A stretch of 64,000 nt of DNA from CAVZQN01 sp963837395 (GTDB lineage: Bacteria > Acidobacteriota > HRBIN11 > JAKEFK01). Shown here piece by piece: positions 17,623 through 25,656 of this stretch. Position 1 is the first letter of the stretch. Every line of letters starts with the position of its first letter. The translations under genes were made by a program, and so were the position numbers. The notes under the pieces were generated by a model. The model did not search any database. It saw nothing but the letters and a program-made list of their open reading frames with translations, and had not been told where the DNA came from. The stretch is taken from contig CAWINI010000004.1 in assembly GCA_963837395.1 (NCBI GenBank), positions 558,001-622,000 on the forward strand, in the 5' to 3' direction.

Positions 17623-18080
17623 CACTGTACTCCCAGATCAATTTGATGAAGCGGAACAATTGGCTTTTGCTGGAACTCCATTTCCGCAGCAAGTTGTCCG
17701 ATCGTAAGTTGTTCTAACATCCCATCCACTGTTTGCTGAATTTCACGAATGTGCTGATTGACCGCGCATTTGCGAAACCGGTTGCAATCAAAATGATCCA
17801 TTAAACATTCTTGAATATGGGTTTCACCCTGGATCACCTGTAAGATTTCTTTCATCGTAGTTTTTTCAACCTGCCGCGCTAATTTGTAACCACCTTTTGA
17901 TCCCATTTGAGATGCTAAGTATCCAGCTTTATGTAACTGCTGAAGCACCTTCGATAAATAACTTTGAGGCACATCCAGCGCCTCTGATAATTTATGGAGA
18001 TCAGCTACTTCACCTGCGCGCCGAAGATGAAAATAGATCAAGACATAAACCGCATATAATGTTCCGCGTGTAACTTCCAT
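17622..18080 (-). CDS. iscR: Rrf2-family regulator IscR
   Basis: 152 residues. A winged-helix N-terminus contains LSEALDVPQSYLSKVLQQL. Three cysteines at 92, 99 and 105 (ECLMDHFDCNRFRKC) match the 2Fe-2S site of IscR, with one extra residue in the first spacing. IscR reads cluster supply and normally represses its own operon when holo. It is the first gene of the operon, with a sigma-70-like promoter and a palindrome upstream. Confidence 0.9.
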   Translation of the reverse strand: MEVTRGTLYAVYVLIYFHLRRAGEVADLHKLSEALDVPQSYLSKVLQQLHKAGYLASQMGSKGGYKLARQVEKTTMKEILQVIQGETHIQECLMDHFDCNRFRKCAVNQHIREIQQTVDGMLEQLTIGQLAAEMEFQQKPIVPLHQIDLGVQ

Positions 18081-18099
18081 CTTCTCTTCTAATTATGTC

Positions 18100-18116
18100 A
18101 CTTCGGAAACCGAAGT
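18100..18116 (-). promoter_or_regulatory. Palindrome in the isc leader (ACTTCGG-N3-CCGAAGT)
   Basis: A perfect 7+7 base inverted repeat, 20 bases before the iscR start and downstream of the predicted transcription start. It could be an operator for the autoregulator IscR or a small RNA hairpin. It does not obviously match the E. coli type 1 or type 2 IscR sites. Confidence 0.4.
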
Positions 18117-18141
18117 TAGACTTATCAACTCCAATATTGTT

Positions 18142-18170
18142 AATTTACAAGGAAATCTCTCGGAAGTCAA
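18142..18170 (-). promoter_or_regulatory. Sigma-70-like promoter of the isc operon
   Basis: On the minus strand, -35 TTGACT (18165-18170) and -10 TAAATT (18142-18147) are separated by exactly 17 bases. The predicted start near 18135 gives a leader of about 55 bases containing the palindrome. Confidence 0.6.
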
Positions 18171-18198
18171 GTGCTTTGCCGACGATAGAGTTGGGCTT

Positions 18199-18825
18199 TT
18201 ATGAGGCTGTCGTTGCCGGCGTTTCTTTCTTAAATAATGCCCGGAAAGCTCGTCGGATAGCTCGATATAATTTGGGAGCAAACCAGATAATCAAGATAAG
18301 GAAAAACAGGACTATGCTCAAGGCAATATAGGGATGGTTATATACGAAATAGAGCGAACCGATGACCACCGCATCTTCGGCCATGCTCAATCCGATATTG
18401 CTAAATGGCTCTGCTGGCGAAATCATATTCAAGGTTAAACGTGTTCCGGCTTTTGCTGAATGCGAAGTAAGAGCTAAAGTTCCGCAAATCAGTGCAGAGA
18501 TGATTTGAAGTTCCTGACTCTGATTTCCCATTACGTGAAGTGCAAGGTAAGCAGCAGCTAGAGGTCGAACAATGGTGTGGATTGCATCCCAGACATTATC
18601 GACCCATGGAATTTTGTCTGCGAAAAATTCCAATCCATACATCACACCGGATGTAATCAGAACTGAAGGATGCGATAAAGTTTCAAGCGAACTCAAAGTC
18701 GGGGTTAGATTAAGCCATCCAAAGCGTATGGCGAGTCCAGACACAAAAACGACCGCATAGACATTCACTCCGGAAAAGAATCCTAAACTGAACAGAGTCG
18801 ACAAAGTAGCAAGGGTGGTTCCCAT
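18199..18825 (-). CDS. DUF4126 family membrane protein
   Basis: 208 residues with about five hydrophobic segments. Features typical of DUF4126 are the N-terminal GFFSGVNVYAVVFVSGLA, the central EFFADKIPWVDNVWDAIHT and the Gly/Ala-rich SHSAKAGTRL segment. The function is unknown. The end abuts the isc promoter region. It lies one base after the HD-domain gene, so the HD and PspC proteins are probably co-transcribed with it. Confidence 0.75.
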   Translation of the reverse strand: MGTTLATLSTLFSLGFFSGVNVYAVVFVSGLAIRFGWLNLTPTLSSLETLSHPSVLITSGVMYGLEFFADKIPWVDNVWDAIHTIVRPLAAAYLALHVMGNQSQELQIISALICGTLALTSHSAKAGTRLTLNMISPAEPFSNIGLSMAEDAVVIGSLYFVYNHPYIALSIVLFFLILIIWFAPKLYRAIRRAFRALFKKETPATTAS

Positions 18826-18826
18826 G

Positions 18827-19393
18827 TTATTCGTTCAATCCTATTTGATTTGCAACCGTTTTTAACGCGCTTGCAATAAATGGAATCAAATCATCCAGCG
18901 GTACTCCGAGTTGTTCTGCAGCTTTGTAGACTTCGTCACGATTAACGGTTCGGGCGAAAGCTTTGTCTTTTAATTTTTTCCGCACCGATTTCGCTTCAAT
19001 CTGCGAAAGACTCTTGTCCGGTTTCACCAAAGTACAAGCCACAATAAATCCGGTAAGCTCATCTAATGCGAAAATGGCACGATCCATCAATGTCTTCCGT
19101 TCAAGTCCAAGATAATCGGCATGACATTGAATTGCATACACGATGTCTTCCGGCACTTCTCGCGATCGCAAAATTTCCGAACCTTTTAACGGATGATCAG
19201 GCGCATTCGGATGAATCTCGTAATCGAAATCGTGCAGCAAACCTACCAGCGCAAATTTATGCGGATCTTCGTTGTGCTTTTCAGCAAAAGCTTTCATCAC
19301 CGCTTCGACAGCAATAGCATGTTTACGAAGACTATCTGATTTTGTATGTTCGTGCAGAATTTCGAGTGCTTGTTCGCGAGTCGGATAGTTCAA
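18827..19393 (-). CDS. HD-domain hydrolase
   Basis: 188 residues. Metal ligands of an HD fold are visible: His25 in LRKHAIAVE, the HD pair in LVGLLHDFDYEIHPN, and a later Asp in ALDELTGF. The layout suits a small HDIG-type phosphohydrolase; the substrate is unknown. It begins at TTG 19393, overlapping the stop codon of the PspC gene. Confidence 0.8.
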   Translation of the reverse strand: MNYPTREQALEILHEHTKSDSLRKHAIAVEAVMKAFAEKHNEDPHKFALVGLLHDFDYEIHPNAPDHPLKGSEILRSREVPEDIVYAIQCHADYLGLERKTLMDRAIFALDELTGFIVACTLVKPDKSLSQIEAKSVRKKLKDKAFARTVNRDEVYKAAEQLGVPLDDLIPFIASALKTVANQIGLNE

Positions 19394-19599
19394 TAATGGA
19401 CTCCGAGCGTTTCACCGTTTTCTTCGGGCATTAATATCCAAAGAATAATGTATACCAGAATACCGGGAAATGCTGCGGACAGAACCGATGCAAGTACATA
19501 GGTGACACGAACCAGTGTCGGATCCCAACCTAACCTCTTTGCGATCCCTCCGCATACACCGGCAATCATTCGGTCTTTTTTCGAACGTTGTAAACCCAT
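19390..19599 (-). CDS. PspC-domain membrane protein
   Basis: 69 residues: a charged start (LQRSKKDRMIAGVCGGIAK) followed by one membrane segment ending ILWILMPEE, the full PspC domain. Stand-alone PspC proteins are envelope-stress related in some bacteria. ATG 19599 has AAGGAGG eight bases upstream and is preferred over GTG 19608. Confidence 0.88.
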   Translation of the reverse strand: MGLQRSKKDRMIAGVCGGIAKRLGWDPTLVRVTYVLASVLSAAFPGILVYIILWILMPEENGETLGVHY

Positions 19600-19688
19600 C
19601 GTTGCCACCTCCTTTTCAATAATAAATAATACGTTTTTCCGCCGCTTTTGTTTTGGAATTCAAAAGCGATAAGTGCTAAAACGACAGA

Positions 19689-20157
19689 CTATCTTGGGTT
19701 TGTCTTCTCTTCAGTAAGGTGTTTAAAAAGCACTTCGCCAAAAATAACAATCGCGCGTTCTGTTGTTAGAGTCTGTGCTTTTTCTTTGACATCCGGAGGA
19801 ACCCACTTTGGCCAGGGAATTTCTTCCGAAATATGCTTTCCGCCAGGTGTGTGTCGTTCGCTGATTGCGGCAAGACGATCGACCGGGAATTCACGCGCAA
19901 GCAAAACTAATGCAGGCCAAACGCGCCGATGGATCAAGGTTACTTTCCCATCGATCAACCGGCAGGCAACGATTTCAGGATAATCACGAACCGCGGATAG
20001 AATCGCAAAAATTTCATTCGCTCTGGGATGAGCCCACCAACTACCGGCAACAGTTCCACCTGCGATCCGTTCAACCAGATTCGGCCGTGGAGCCTCTCGC
20101 GCGTTCTAAAACGATCCCGTGCTCTGCAATAAACGCTAATGCATCCTTAACCGTCAT
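19689..20157 (-). pseudogene. Conserved hypothetical protein, frameshifted
   Basis: The start (ATG 20157 behind GAAGGGG) gives MTVKDALAFIAEHGIVLERA, then the frame is lost. One base out of phase, it continues RPNLVERIAGGTVAGSWWAH and on to ERTNPR-like residues near 19689. Joining the two at about 20095-20100 (GAGAGGCT) gives one protein of about 155 residues with coherent composition. The function is unknown. Only the C-terminal 89 codons form a clean reading frame. Confidence 0.65.
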
Positions 20158-20243
20158 TACCCCTTCCCACAGGTTGAATCTATTTAATTATATGTCACCA
20201 CGGAAACGCAAAGGCTCCGTGACTCCGCGGTGAATATCGTATT

Positions 20244-21041
20244 TCAGATCTTCTTAAGCAGATTTTTCCAGCGTTCCCACGCTTTGTTGCGTGCATCTTT
20301 ATCAGCCGCCGGACCTGCCGGATCTTCACCACTACGCATAAAACCATGTGCCGCTCCTTCGTAAGTTACCGGCTCGTAAGTTTTGCCAGCTGCTTTCATT
20401 TGTTCTGTTGTTCCCGGAATTGTTGCGCCGATGCGTTCATCATTCCCACCATAGAAGCCATATACAGCAGATTTGATTCGGGCAATATCATCTTTTGTAT
20501 GTTCAAAACTTCCGTAAAAAACAAACGCTGCTTTTAGATCAGAGCGATTCGTAGCAAATCGCAAACTTTGTCCGCCGCCCCAACAAAATCCGGAAACGGC
20601 TAATTTGCCATTACTGGAAGGAAGTTTGATCACATAATCAGCAACAGCGTTAAGATCCGATGTTACTTGGAGTTGTTCAAGTTTGTAGATTCCTTCTCTT
20701 GCCGCATCTTCATCAGCAAAATCGCTGGTGTTTCCACCTTTTGGCCCCATTCCGGAAAGTAGATCTGGAGCGATTGCTATGTATCCTTCTTCTGCAAGTT
20801 GATCAGCAACTCCACGAACCCAATCAGTTAAACCTTTGTTTTCATGAATTACAATTACTGCGGTCGCTTTCTCTTTTGATTGTGGATAAACAACAAAGCT
20901 ATGAACCTTACGATCCCCGTTTTTTACATCCACCCACTCAGAATGCCGCGGTGATTTTTCCAGCCTTTGTTTCACATAATCTTGGGCAGATAAAGGCAGA
21001 ACAATGACCAAAAACAATAGGGCTGCAAAGGATTTCTTCAT
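20244..21041 (-). CDS. Secreted dienelactone hydrolase family protein
   Basis: 265 residues with signal peptide (SFAALLFLVIVLPLSAQ). Alpha/beta-hydrolase triad: Cys nucleophile in SGFCWGGG, Asp in YGGNDERI, His in GAAHGFMR, matching the dienelactone hydrolase family. True dienelactone hydrolases are cytoplasmic. Exported relatives have unknown ester or lactone substrates. It is divergent from the small sigma-54-type gene at 21187. Confidence 0.85.
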   Translation of the reverse strand: MKKSFAALLFLVIVLPLSAQDYVKQRLEKSPRHSEWVDVKNGDRKVHSFVVYPQSKEKATAVIVIHENKGLTDWVRGVADQLAEEGYIAIAPDLLSGMGPKGGNTSDFADEDAAREGIYKLEQLQVTSDLNAVADYVIKLPSSNGKLAVSGFCWGGGQSLRFATNRSDLKAAFVFYGSFEHTKDDIARIKSAVYGFYGGNDERIGATIPGTTEQMKAAGKTYEPVTYEGAAHGFMRSGEDPAGPAADKDARNKAWERWKNLLKKI

Positions 21042-21141
21042 AACGCCTCCAGAAGGATTTTAGCATCCAAAAGTTGCTTAGAAAGAAACGAAAGTTGCTA
21101 ACAGGATCGTCTGAAATATATGCCCCTCTCGAGACTTTGCC

Positions 21142-21156
21142 TGGCATGGCGGTTGC
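21142..21156 (+). promoter_or_regulatory. Candidate sigma-54 promoter
   Basis: TGGCATGGCGGTTGC has the -24 TGGCA and -12 TTGC elements with exact spacing. The predicted start near 21168 leaves a leader of about 20 bases before a strong AAGGAGGG ribosome binding site and ATG 21187. Confidence 0.5.
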
Positions 21157-21186
21157 TTTGATACAAAACGCCTAAGGAGGGCAAAG

Positions 21187-21528
21187 ATGCAGATACAAGG
21201 AAAGGTCAGTTTTCAAACAATTCAACAGACGTCTATTCAAACCAAAACGCAAGAAAAATCAGAGTCGACAGCTACAAAAAAGGATGTATTTGAGTCGAAA
21301 ATTGAAGCGCAAAAGGAATCCACAATATTTGAGAAATCAAAAGCTGACGCCGACTATTACATGTGAAATGTTGAAGGCACCGCAATCAATGCGGAAAATG
21401 TAGATCAAATGGCTGAGGATCAAAAGCAAGAATATTCAGAGGCTAAAGAGAATTTTAAAGATGTAATTCAGATGATGCGAGAATATTTAGAAAGGCAAAG
21501 AGCGACATTGAGTAAAATAAAAGCTTAG
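21187..21528 (+). CDS. Small hydrophilic protein with an in-frame TGA
   Basis: ATG 21187 follows AAGGAGGG by five bases. After 59 codons there is TGA (21364-21366), between DADYYM and NVEGTAINAEN. The same frame then stays open for 53 more codons to TAG 21526. Both halves are charged and helical, with matching composition. Read through, the product is a 113-residue protein without signal peptide or recognisable domain. The TGA could be a nonsense mutation or error, or readthrough; a hairpin CCGCA-ATCAA-TGCGG follows at 13 bases but lacks the GGU loop of known SECIS elements. The stop codon overlaps that of convergent lipA. Confidence 0.6.
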
Positions 21529-22391
21529 CGAGCAGCAAGGAGCTCCGCTTGTTCTTCGGCATGATAGGAGCTGCGAACAAGAGGGCCTGATTCAACATGG
21601 CCGATGCCCAAAGCTTCACCTTTCACTTTCCAGGCGCGAAAGTCATCAGGGTGATAAAACTTTTTAACCAGCGCATGTTTTTTGGTGGGCTGCAGATATT
21701 GTCCTAAGGTCAAAATATCTACGCCGACAGACACTAAATCGCGGATTGTGCTTTCAATTTCAAAATCTTCTTCGCCTAAACCTAGCATGATTCCTGTTTT
21801 TGTAATCGAATCCGGATACCATTTCTTAGCGCGTTCTAAAAGTTCAAGCGTTATGGAATATTGGCCGCCAAGACGGATTGTTGGATATAGACGCGGTACA
21901 GTTTCGGTATTGTGATTCAAAATATCAGGCTTCGCATCCATCACCGTACGAAGAGCATCAGCATCACCTTTGAAATCCGGAATCAACACTTCGATATAAC
22001 ATTGCGGAGTTTTATTGCGGATTTGCAAAATCGTTTGCGCAAAAATTCCGGCACCACCATCAGCAAGATCGTCACGATCAACAGATGTAATCACGGCATG
22101 CCGCAATTGCATTTTTTCAACAGCTTCTGCAACGCGCGCCGGTTCCTGTAAATCCAACGTGACCGGCTTTCCTTTTGAAACAGCACAATACCTGCAGCCT
22201 CGCGTGCAAATATCTCCCAGAATCATGAATGTCGCTGTGCCACGATTCCAGCATTCACCAATGTTCGGACAATGCGCATCCTCACAAACAGTATTTAGTT
22301 GAAGATCACGCATAATCCCTTTCAGGCGATTGTATCCTTCGCCTCCTGGAAATCGCGCTTTAATCCATTCTGGTAAACGGGTTCGTTCCAT
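21525..22391 (-). CDS. lipA: Lipoyl synthase LipA
   Basis: 288 residues. The auxiliary cluster motif CX4CX5C is Cys36/41/47 and the radical SAM motif CX3CX2C is Cys62/66/69. RSSYHAEEQ near the end supplies the serine ligand. It inserts two sulfurs into octanoyl groups on 2-oxoacid dehydrogenases. It directly follows nuoI (gap of 9 bases), and no lipB is nearby. Sulfur insertion consumes its auxiliary cluster, which makes it a heavy client of the isc system. Confidence 0.96.
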   Translation of the reverse strand: MERTRLPEWIKARFPGGEGYNRLKGIMRDLQLNTVCEDAHCPNIGECWNRGTATFMILGDICTRGCRYCAVSKGKPVTLDLQEPARVAEAVEKMQLRHAVITSVDRDDLADGGAGIFAQTILQIRNKTPQCYIEVLIPDFKGDADALRTVMDAKPDILNHNTETVPRLYPTIRLGGQYSITLELLERAKKWYPDSITKTGIMLGLGEEDFEIESTIRDLVSVGVDILTLGQYLQPTKKHALVKKFYHPDDFRAWKVKGEALGIGHVESGPLVRSSYHAEEQAELLAAR

Positions 22392-22400
22392 AAATCTTTT

Positions 22401-22925
22401 TTACCGCAACAAATCCTTGATGTGATAAATCATGCCTTCGCGGCTAAATGCGGAAATTTCAAAAATGCCGGTATCCATTCTGATTGCATCTTCAGGGCAT
22501 GCTTCCACACACAATCCGCAAAATACACACACGCCAATATCGATATCAAAACTCAACGGACGCTTTTCAATGTTTGGATCAGGATGATCGGTTCCAACAA
22601 TGTAAATGCATTTTGCCGGACAAATGGTTTCACACATCATGCATGCGACACAACGCGGACTTCCATCTTCCCTTTTTGTGAGCCGATGTAACGAACGAAC
22701 ACGCGGCGAAAACGGACGCCGCTCTTCCGGATATTGATACGTCACCGAACCGCGCTCTTTCGGCTTTAATCCAAAAAGCCTGCTGATGTGAATTCCAAGA
22801 TTTTCGAAGAAATGCTTCGCAGTTACACTCAACCCTCGCACAATTTCAGGCAAATAAATCTGTTCCCAAAGACTCCGCTTTTGCGGAGACGGAGCTTTCA
22901 TTACCTTAACTTTTAGTTCAGCCAT
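22401..22925 (-). CDS. nuoI: NADH-quinone oxidoreductase subunit I
   Basis: 174 residues with two 4Fe-4S ferredoxin motifs, CVACMMCETICP and CVFCGLCVEACP, which carry clusters N6a and N6b between the peripheral arm and the quinone site. It overlaps nuoH by eight bases. Confidence 0.95.
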   Translation of the reverse strand: MAELKVKVMKAPSPQKRSLWEQIYLPEIVRGLSVTAKHFFENLGIHISRLFGLKPKERGSVTYQYPEERRPFSPRVRSLHRLTKREDGSPRCVACMMCETICPAKCIYIVGTDHPDPNIEKRPLSFDIDIGVCVFCGLCVEACPEDAIRMDTGIFEISAFSREGMIYHIKDLLR

Positions 22926-24009
22926 GATAAGAATCCCAAATCAACAAAATAACTGCGGTTAAAAGAATATTCAACAACGAAAGTGGAAGCATCATCTTCC
23001 AGCCAAGCTTCATCAGTTGATCATATCTGAATCTTGGGAGCGACCATCGAATTAACATAAAGAACCACATAAAAAAGCTGAGCTTCAGGAAAAACATTGC
23101 AACTTGAAGAACTGTTACCCAGATTGGAGCAAGCTGGATGAAATTAGATCCAAAATGAAAACCATCCGGCATTAAAAATGGCACTTGCCATCCGCCAAGA
23201 AATAATACCGTTGCCAGAGCGCCGATCAAGACCGTTTCCAGGAAATCGACCAGCATGAACACACCCCATTTCAAGCCGCTATATTCAATGAAGTAACCAA
23301 CGATTTCAGCTTCACCTTCCGGCAAATCAAATGGATTCCGTTTTGTTTCTGCTAATCCGGCAGTCAAAAATAGAATGAAGCCGAGTGGCTGCAAGAAAAT
23401 TCCCCATTTCGGATAAAAACCGAAAAGTGAACCTTGCTGCTTCATCACGATTTCCTGGACATTGAAAGTTTGGAAAATTAACAGGAGTCCGATTACTGTC
23501 GCACCAAATGTGATTTCATATGAAAACATCTGGGCACTTCCGCGAAGGCTTCCGATCAAAGCGTAATTATTATTTGAAGCATAACCCGCGAACACTACGC
23601 CATAAACTCCAAGCGACATCATTGCAAACATAATCAAAAGCGCAACGTTGCTGTTCACGATTGCCAGATTGATTACGTGATTTCCGATGGTGATCGTATT
23701 GCCGATTGGAATCATTGCGAATGACATTAGAACGAAAAACAATGAAATCATCGGCGCTAATGTGTGCAGAAATTTATTTCCTTCCGGTGGAATAAAATCT
23801 TCTTTGAAGATCATCTTGATGGAATCTGCAATTACCTGAAAGAGCCCGATCACTTTAAACGGTCCAATGTTTGCGCGATTTGCTCCGATGCGATCTTGCA
23901 TCATCGCGCTTTGCTTTCGCTCGACCCATGTAAGCAAAGAGCCAAGGTTCATGACCCAGAATAATGTGATTGCTATTTTGATGAGCGTTTCTATGATTAC
24001 GGTTTTCAT
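22918..24009 (-). CDS. nuoH: NADH-quinone oxidoreductase subunit H
   Basis: 363 residues with about eight membrane helices. Family motifs are WVERKQSAMMQDRIGANRAN near the N-terminus and AETKRNPFDLPEGEAEIV, part of the quinone cavity. It is translationally close to nuoG (3-base gap) and overlaps nuoI. Confidence 0.95.
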   Translation of the reverse strand: MKTVIIETLIKIAITLFWVMNLGSLLTWVERKQSAMMQDRIGANRANIGPFKVIGLFQVIADSIKMIFKEDFIPPEGNKFLHTLAPMISLFFVLMSFAMIPIGNTITIGNHVINLAIVNSNVALLIMFAMMSLGVYGVVFAGYASNNNYALIGSLRGSAQMFSYEITFGATVIGLLLIFQTFNVQEIVMKQQGSLFGFYPKWGIFLQPLGFILFLTAGLAETKRNPFDLPEGEAEIVGYFIEYSGLKWGVFMLVDFLETVLIGALATVLFLGGWQVPFLMPDGFHFGSNFIQLAPIWVTVLQVAMFFLKLSFFMWFFMLIRWSLPRFRYDQLMKLGWKMMLPLSLLNILLTAVILLIWDSYHG

Positions 24010-24012
24010 CGT

Positions 24013-25641
24013 TTAATCTGCTGCCACTGCGCCTTCAGGAACTTCGTTCACCAGTCGTCCTGAAAGTCCGATCGTTCCGTAATTCATTCCGGAAAATGCT
24101 TTGATTTTGGAGGCAAGCTCTACAAAAATTTCTGAGGCTTGTGAAGTCTTCACATCAATACCCATTTTGCGTCCGAGTTCACGCAAAACTTCTAACGTTG
24201 GTCTTGAATGCTCTAATGGAGCAACTGCTGGGAAAATCCGTTGAACGCGGCCCTGAAAATTTGTAAATGTGCCTTCTTTCTCCGCATAGGTTGCAGCCGG
24301 CAAAATGTGTGTAACTAATGGCGTGGTCGAATTCAGATTGGTTCCATGGTAAATAACGGTTTCAACTTTGCCCAATGCATCTCGCACCTCCTCCTCACCA
24401 TATATAGATGCAACATCGGTGTGCAGAATGTACAAGAATTTCAAACGGCCATCACGCGCAAGTTCCAGGATCGATTCCACTGTTAGATTTTTTGACTCGG
24501 ATAAAATTAACTGCGCACCTTTTGTATTTGGATTCTTATCTTTCTTCAACAAAAATTCATCTTCAGCTGCACTGGGATCAACCGGAACAGCAAAATGCAA
24601 ATTGGAAATGCTCAGATACTCATAAAAGATTCTGCGAATCAAATACAATTCTTCGTTTGTCATTTGCGGAGAAGCAATCACAGCCGCAGCAGAGCCATCT
24701 AACGCCAATGTTCGTTTTAATCCATCCGCCACTGAAGTAATAACTGTTTCCCAATCACCAGGGTTTAATCCTTCGGCATCTTTGATTAATGGTTCAACCA
24801 AACGATTTTCATTCAGCCAGCGATAGTTGTAACGTCCTTCATCGCACATCCACCATTTATTTACGTGATCATTGAAGCGAGGCTTCAAACGTTGAATACG
24901 TTTGCCTTCGGTTTTGTAAGTTCGATCGAGGTTGTAATGAATGCGGATGTTGCAACCATTGGAACAGCCGGGACAAACCGAGAGTTGTTCTTTCAAATAC
25001 CAAACACTCATTTGATAGCGGAAGTCGCGATCAAGAAGCGCGCCAACCGGGCAAATGTCTACAACATTTCCGGAGTAATTATTGTTCAATGGCTTGCCAG
25101 GATAAATGTTTACTTCGGACCATGTGCCTTTATTAAAAATTCCGAGTTCCCCAGTTTTGGAAACTTCATCACAAAAACGGACACAGCGCGAACAAAGCAC
25201 ACATCGCTCTTGATCCAGCATTACATGCGGACCAATCGGAAATGCCTTCAGCTTCTTAACTTTATTTTCACGCATCCGGCTGTCATGCTGCGCGAATTTC
25301 AAATAATAGTTTTGTAATTCGCACTCACCAGCACGATCACAAACCGGACAATCTAACGGATGATTCAACAGCAAGAATTCGAGAACGGAGCGGCGGGCTT
25401 CTTTGACTTTGTCACTCTGTGTTAAAACGACCATGCCGTCGGTGACTTGAGTGTTGCATGCGACTTGCAGCTTCGGCATTTTTTCAATTTCTACAAGACA
25501 CATGCGGCAGGAACCAACAATACGAAGTCCTGGATGATAGCAATATCGCGGAACTTCAACCCCTAATTGCTCACAAGCCTGTATTACAGTCCTGCCCTTT
25601 TCAACCGTTACTTCATTACCATCAATTTTTAATGTTGGCAT
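24013..25641 (-). CDS. nuoG: NADH-quinone oxidoreductase subunit G
   Basis: 542 residues, short for NuoG. The N-terminal 2Fe-2S domain carries GSCRMCLVEIE, then CPVCDRAGECELQ gives the His/Cys region and CVLCSRCVRFC and CPVGAL the 4Fe-4S ligands. CPGCSNGCN marks the fourth cluster (N7-type) of the molybdopterin-oxidoreductase-like part. The C-terminus is truncated relative to 900-residue forms. It follows nuoD with no nuoE or nuoF between. Confidence 0.93.
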   Translation of the reverse strand: MPTLKIDGNEVTVEKGRTVIQACEQLGVEVPRYCYHPGLRIVGSCRMCLVEIEKMPKLQVACNTQVTDGMVVLTQSDKVKEARRSVLEFLLLNHPLDCPVCDRAGECELQNYYLKFAQHDSRMRENKVKKLKAFPIGPHVMLDQERCVLCSRCVRFCDEVSKTGELGIFNKGTWSEVNIYPGKPLNNNYSGNVVDICPVGALLDRDFRYQMSVWYLKEQLSVCPGCSNGCNIRIHYNLDRTYKTEGKRIQRLKPRFNDHVNKWWMCDEGRYNYRWLNENRLVEPLIKDAEGLNPGDWETVITSVADGLKRTLALDGSAAAVIASPQMTNEELYLIRRIFYEYLSISNLHFAVPVDPSAAEDEFLLKKDKNPNTKGAQLILSESKNLTVESILELARDGRLKFLYILHTDVASIYGEEEVRDALGKVETVIYHGTNLNSTTPLVTHILPAATYAEKEGTFTNFQGRVQRIFPAVAPLEHSRPTLEVLRELGRKMGIDVKTSQASEIFVELASKIKAFSGMNYGTIGLSGRLVNEVPEGAVAAD

Positions 25642-25656
25642 TTTGCGTCTCTGCGG

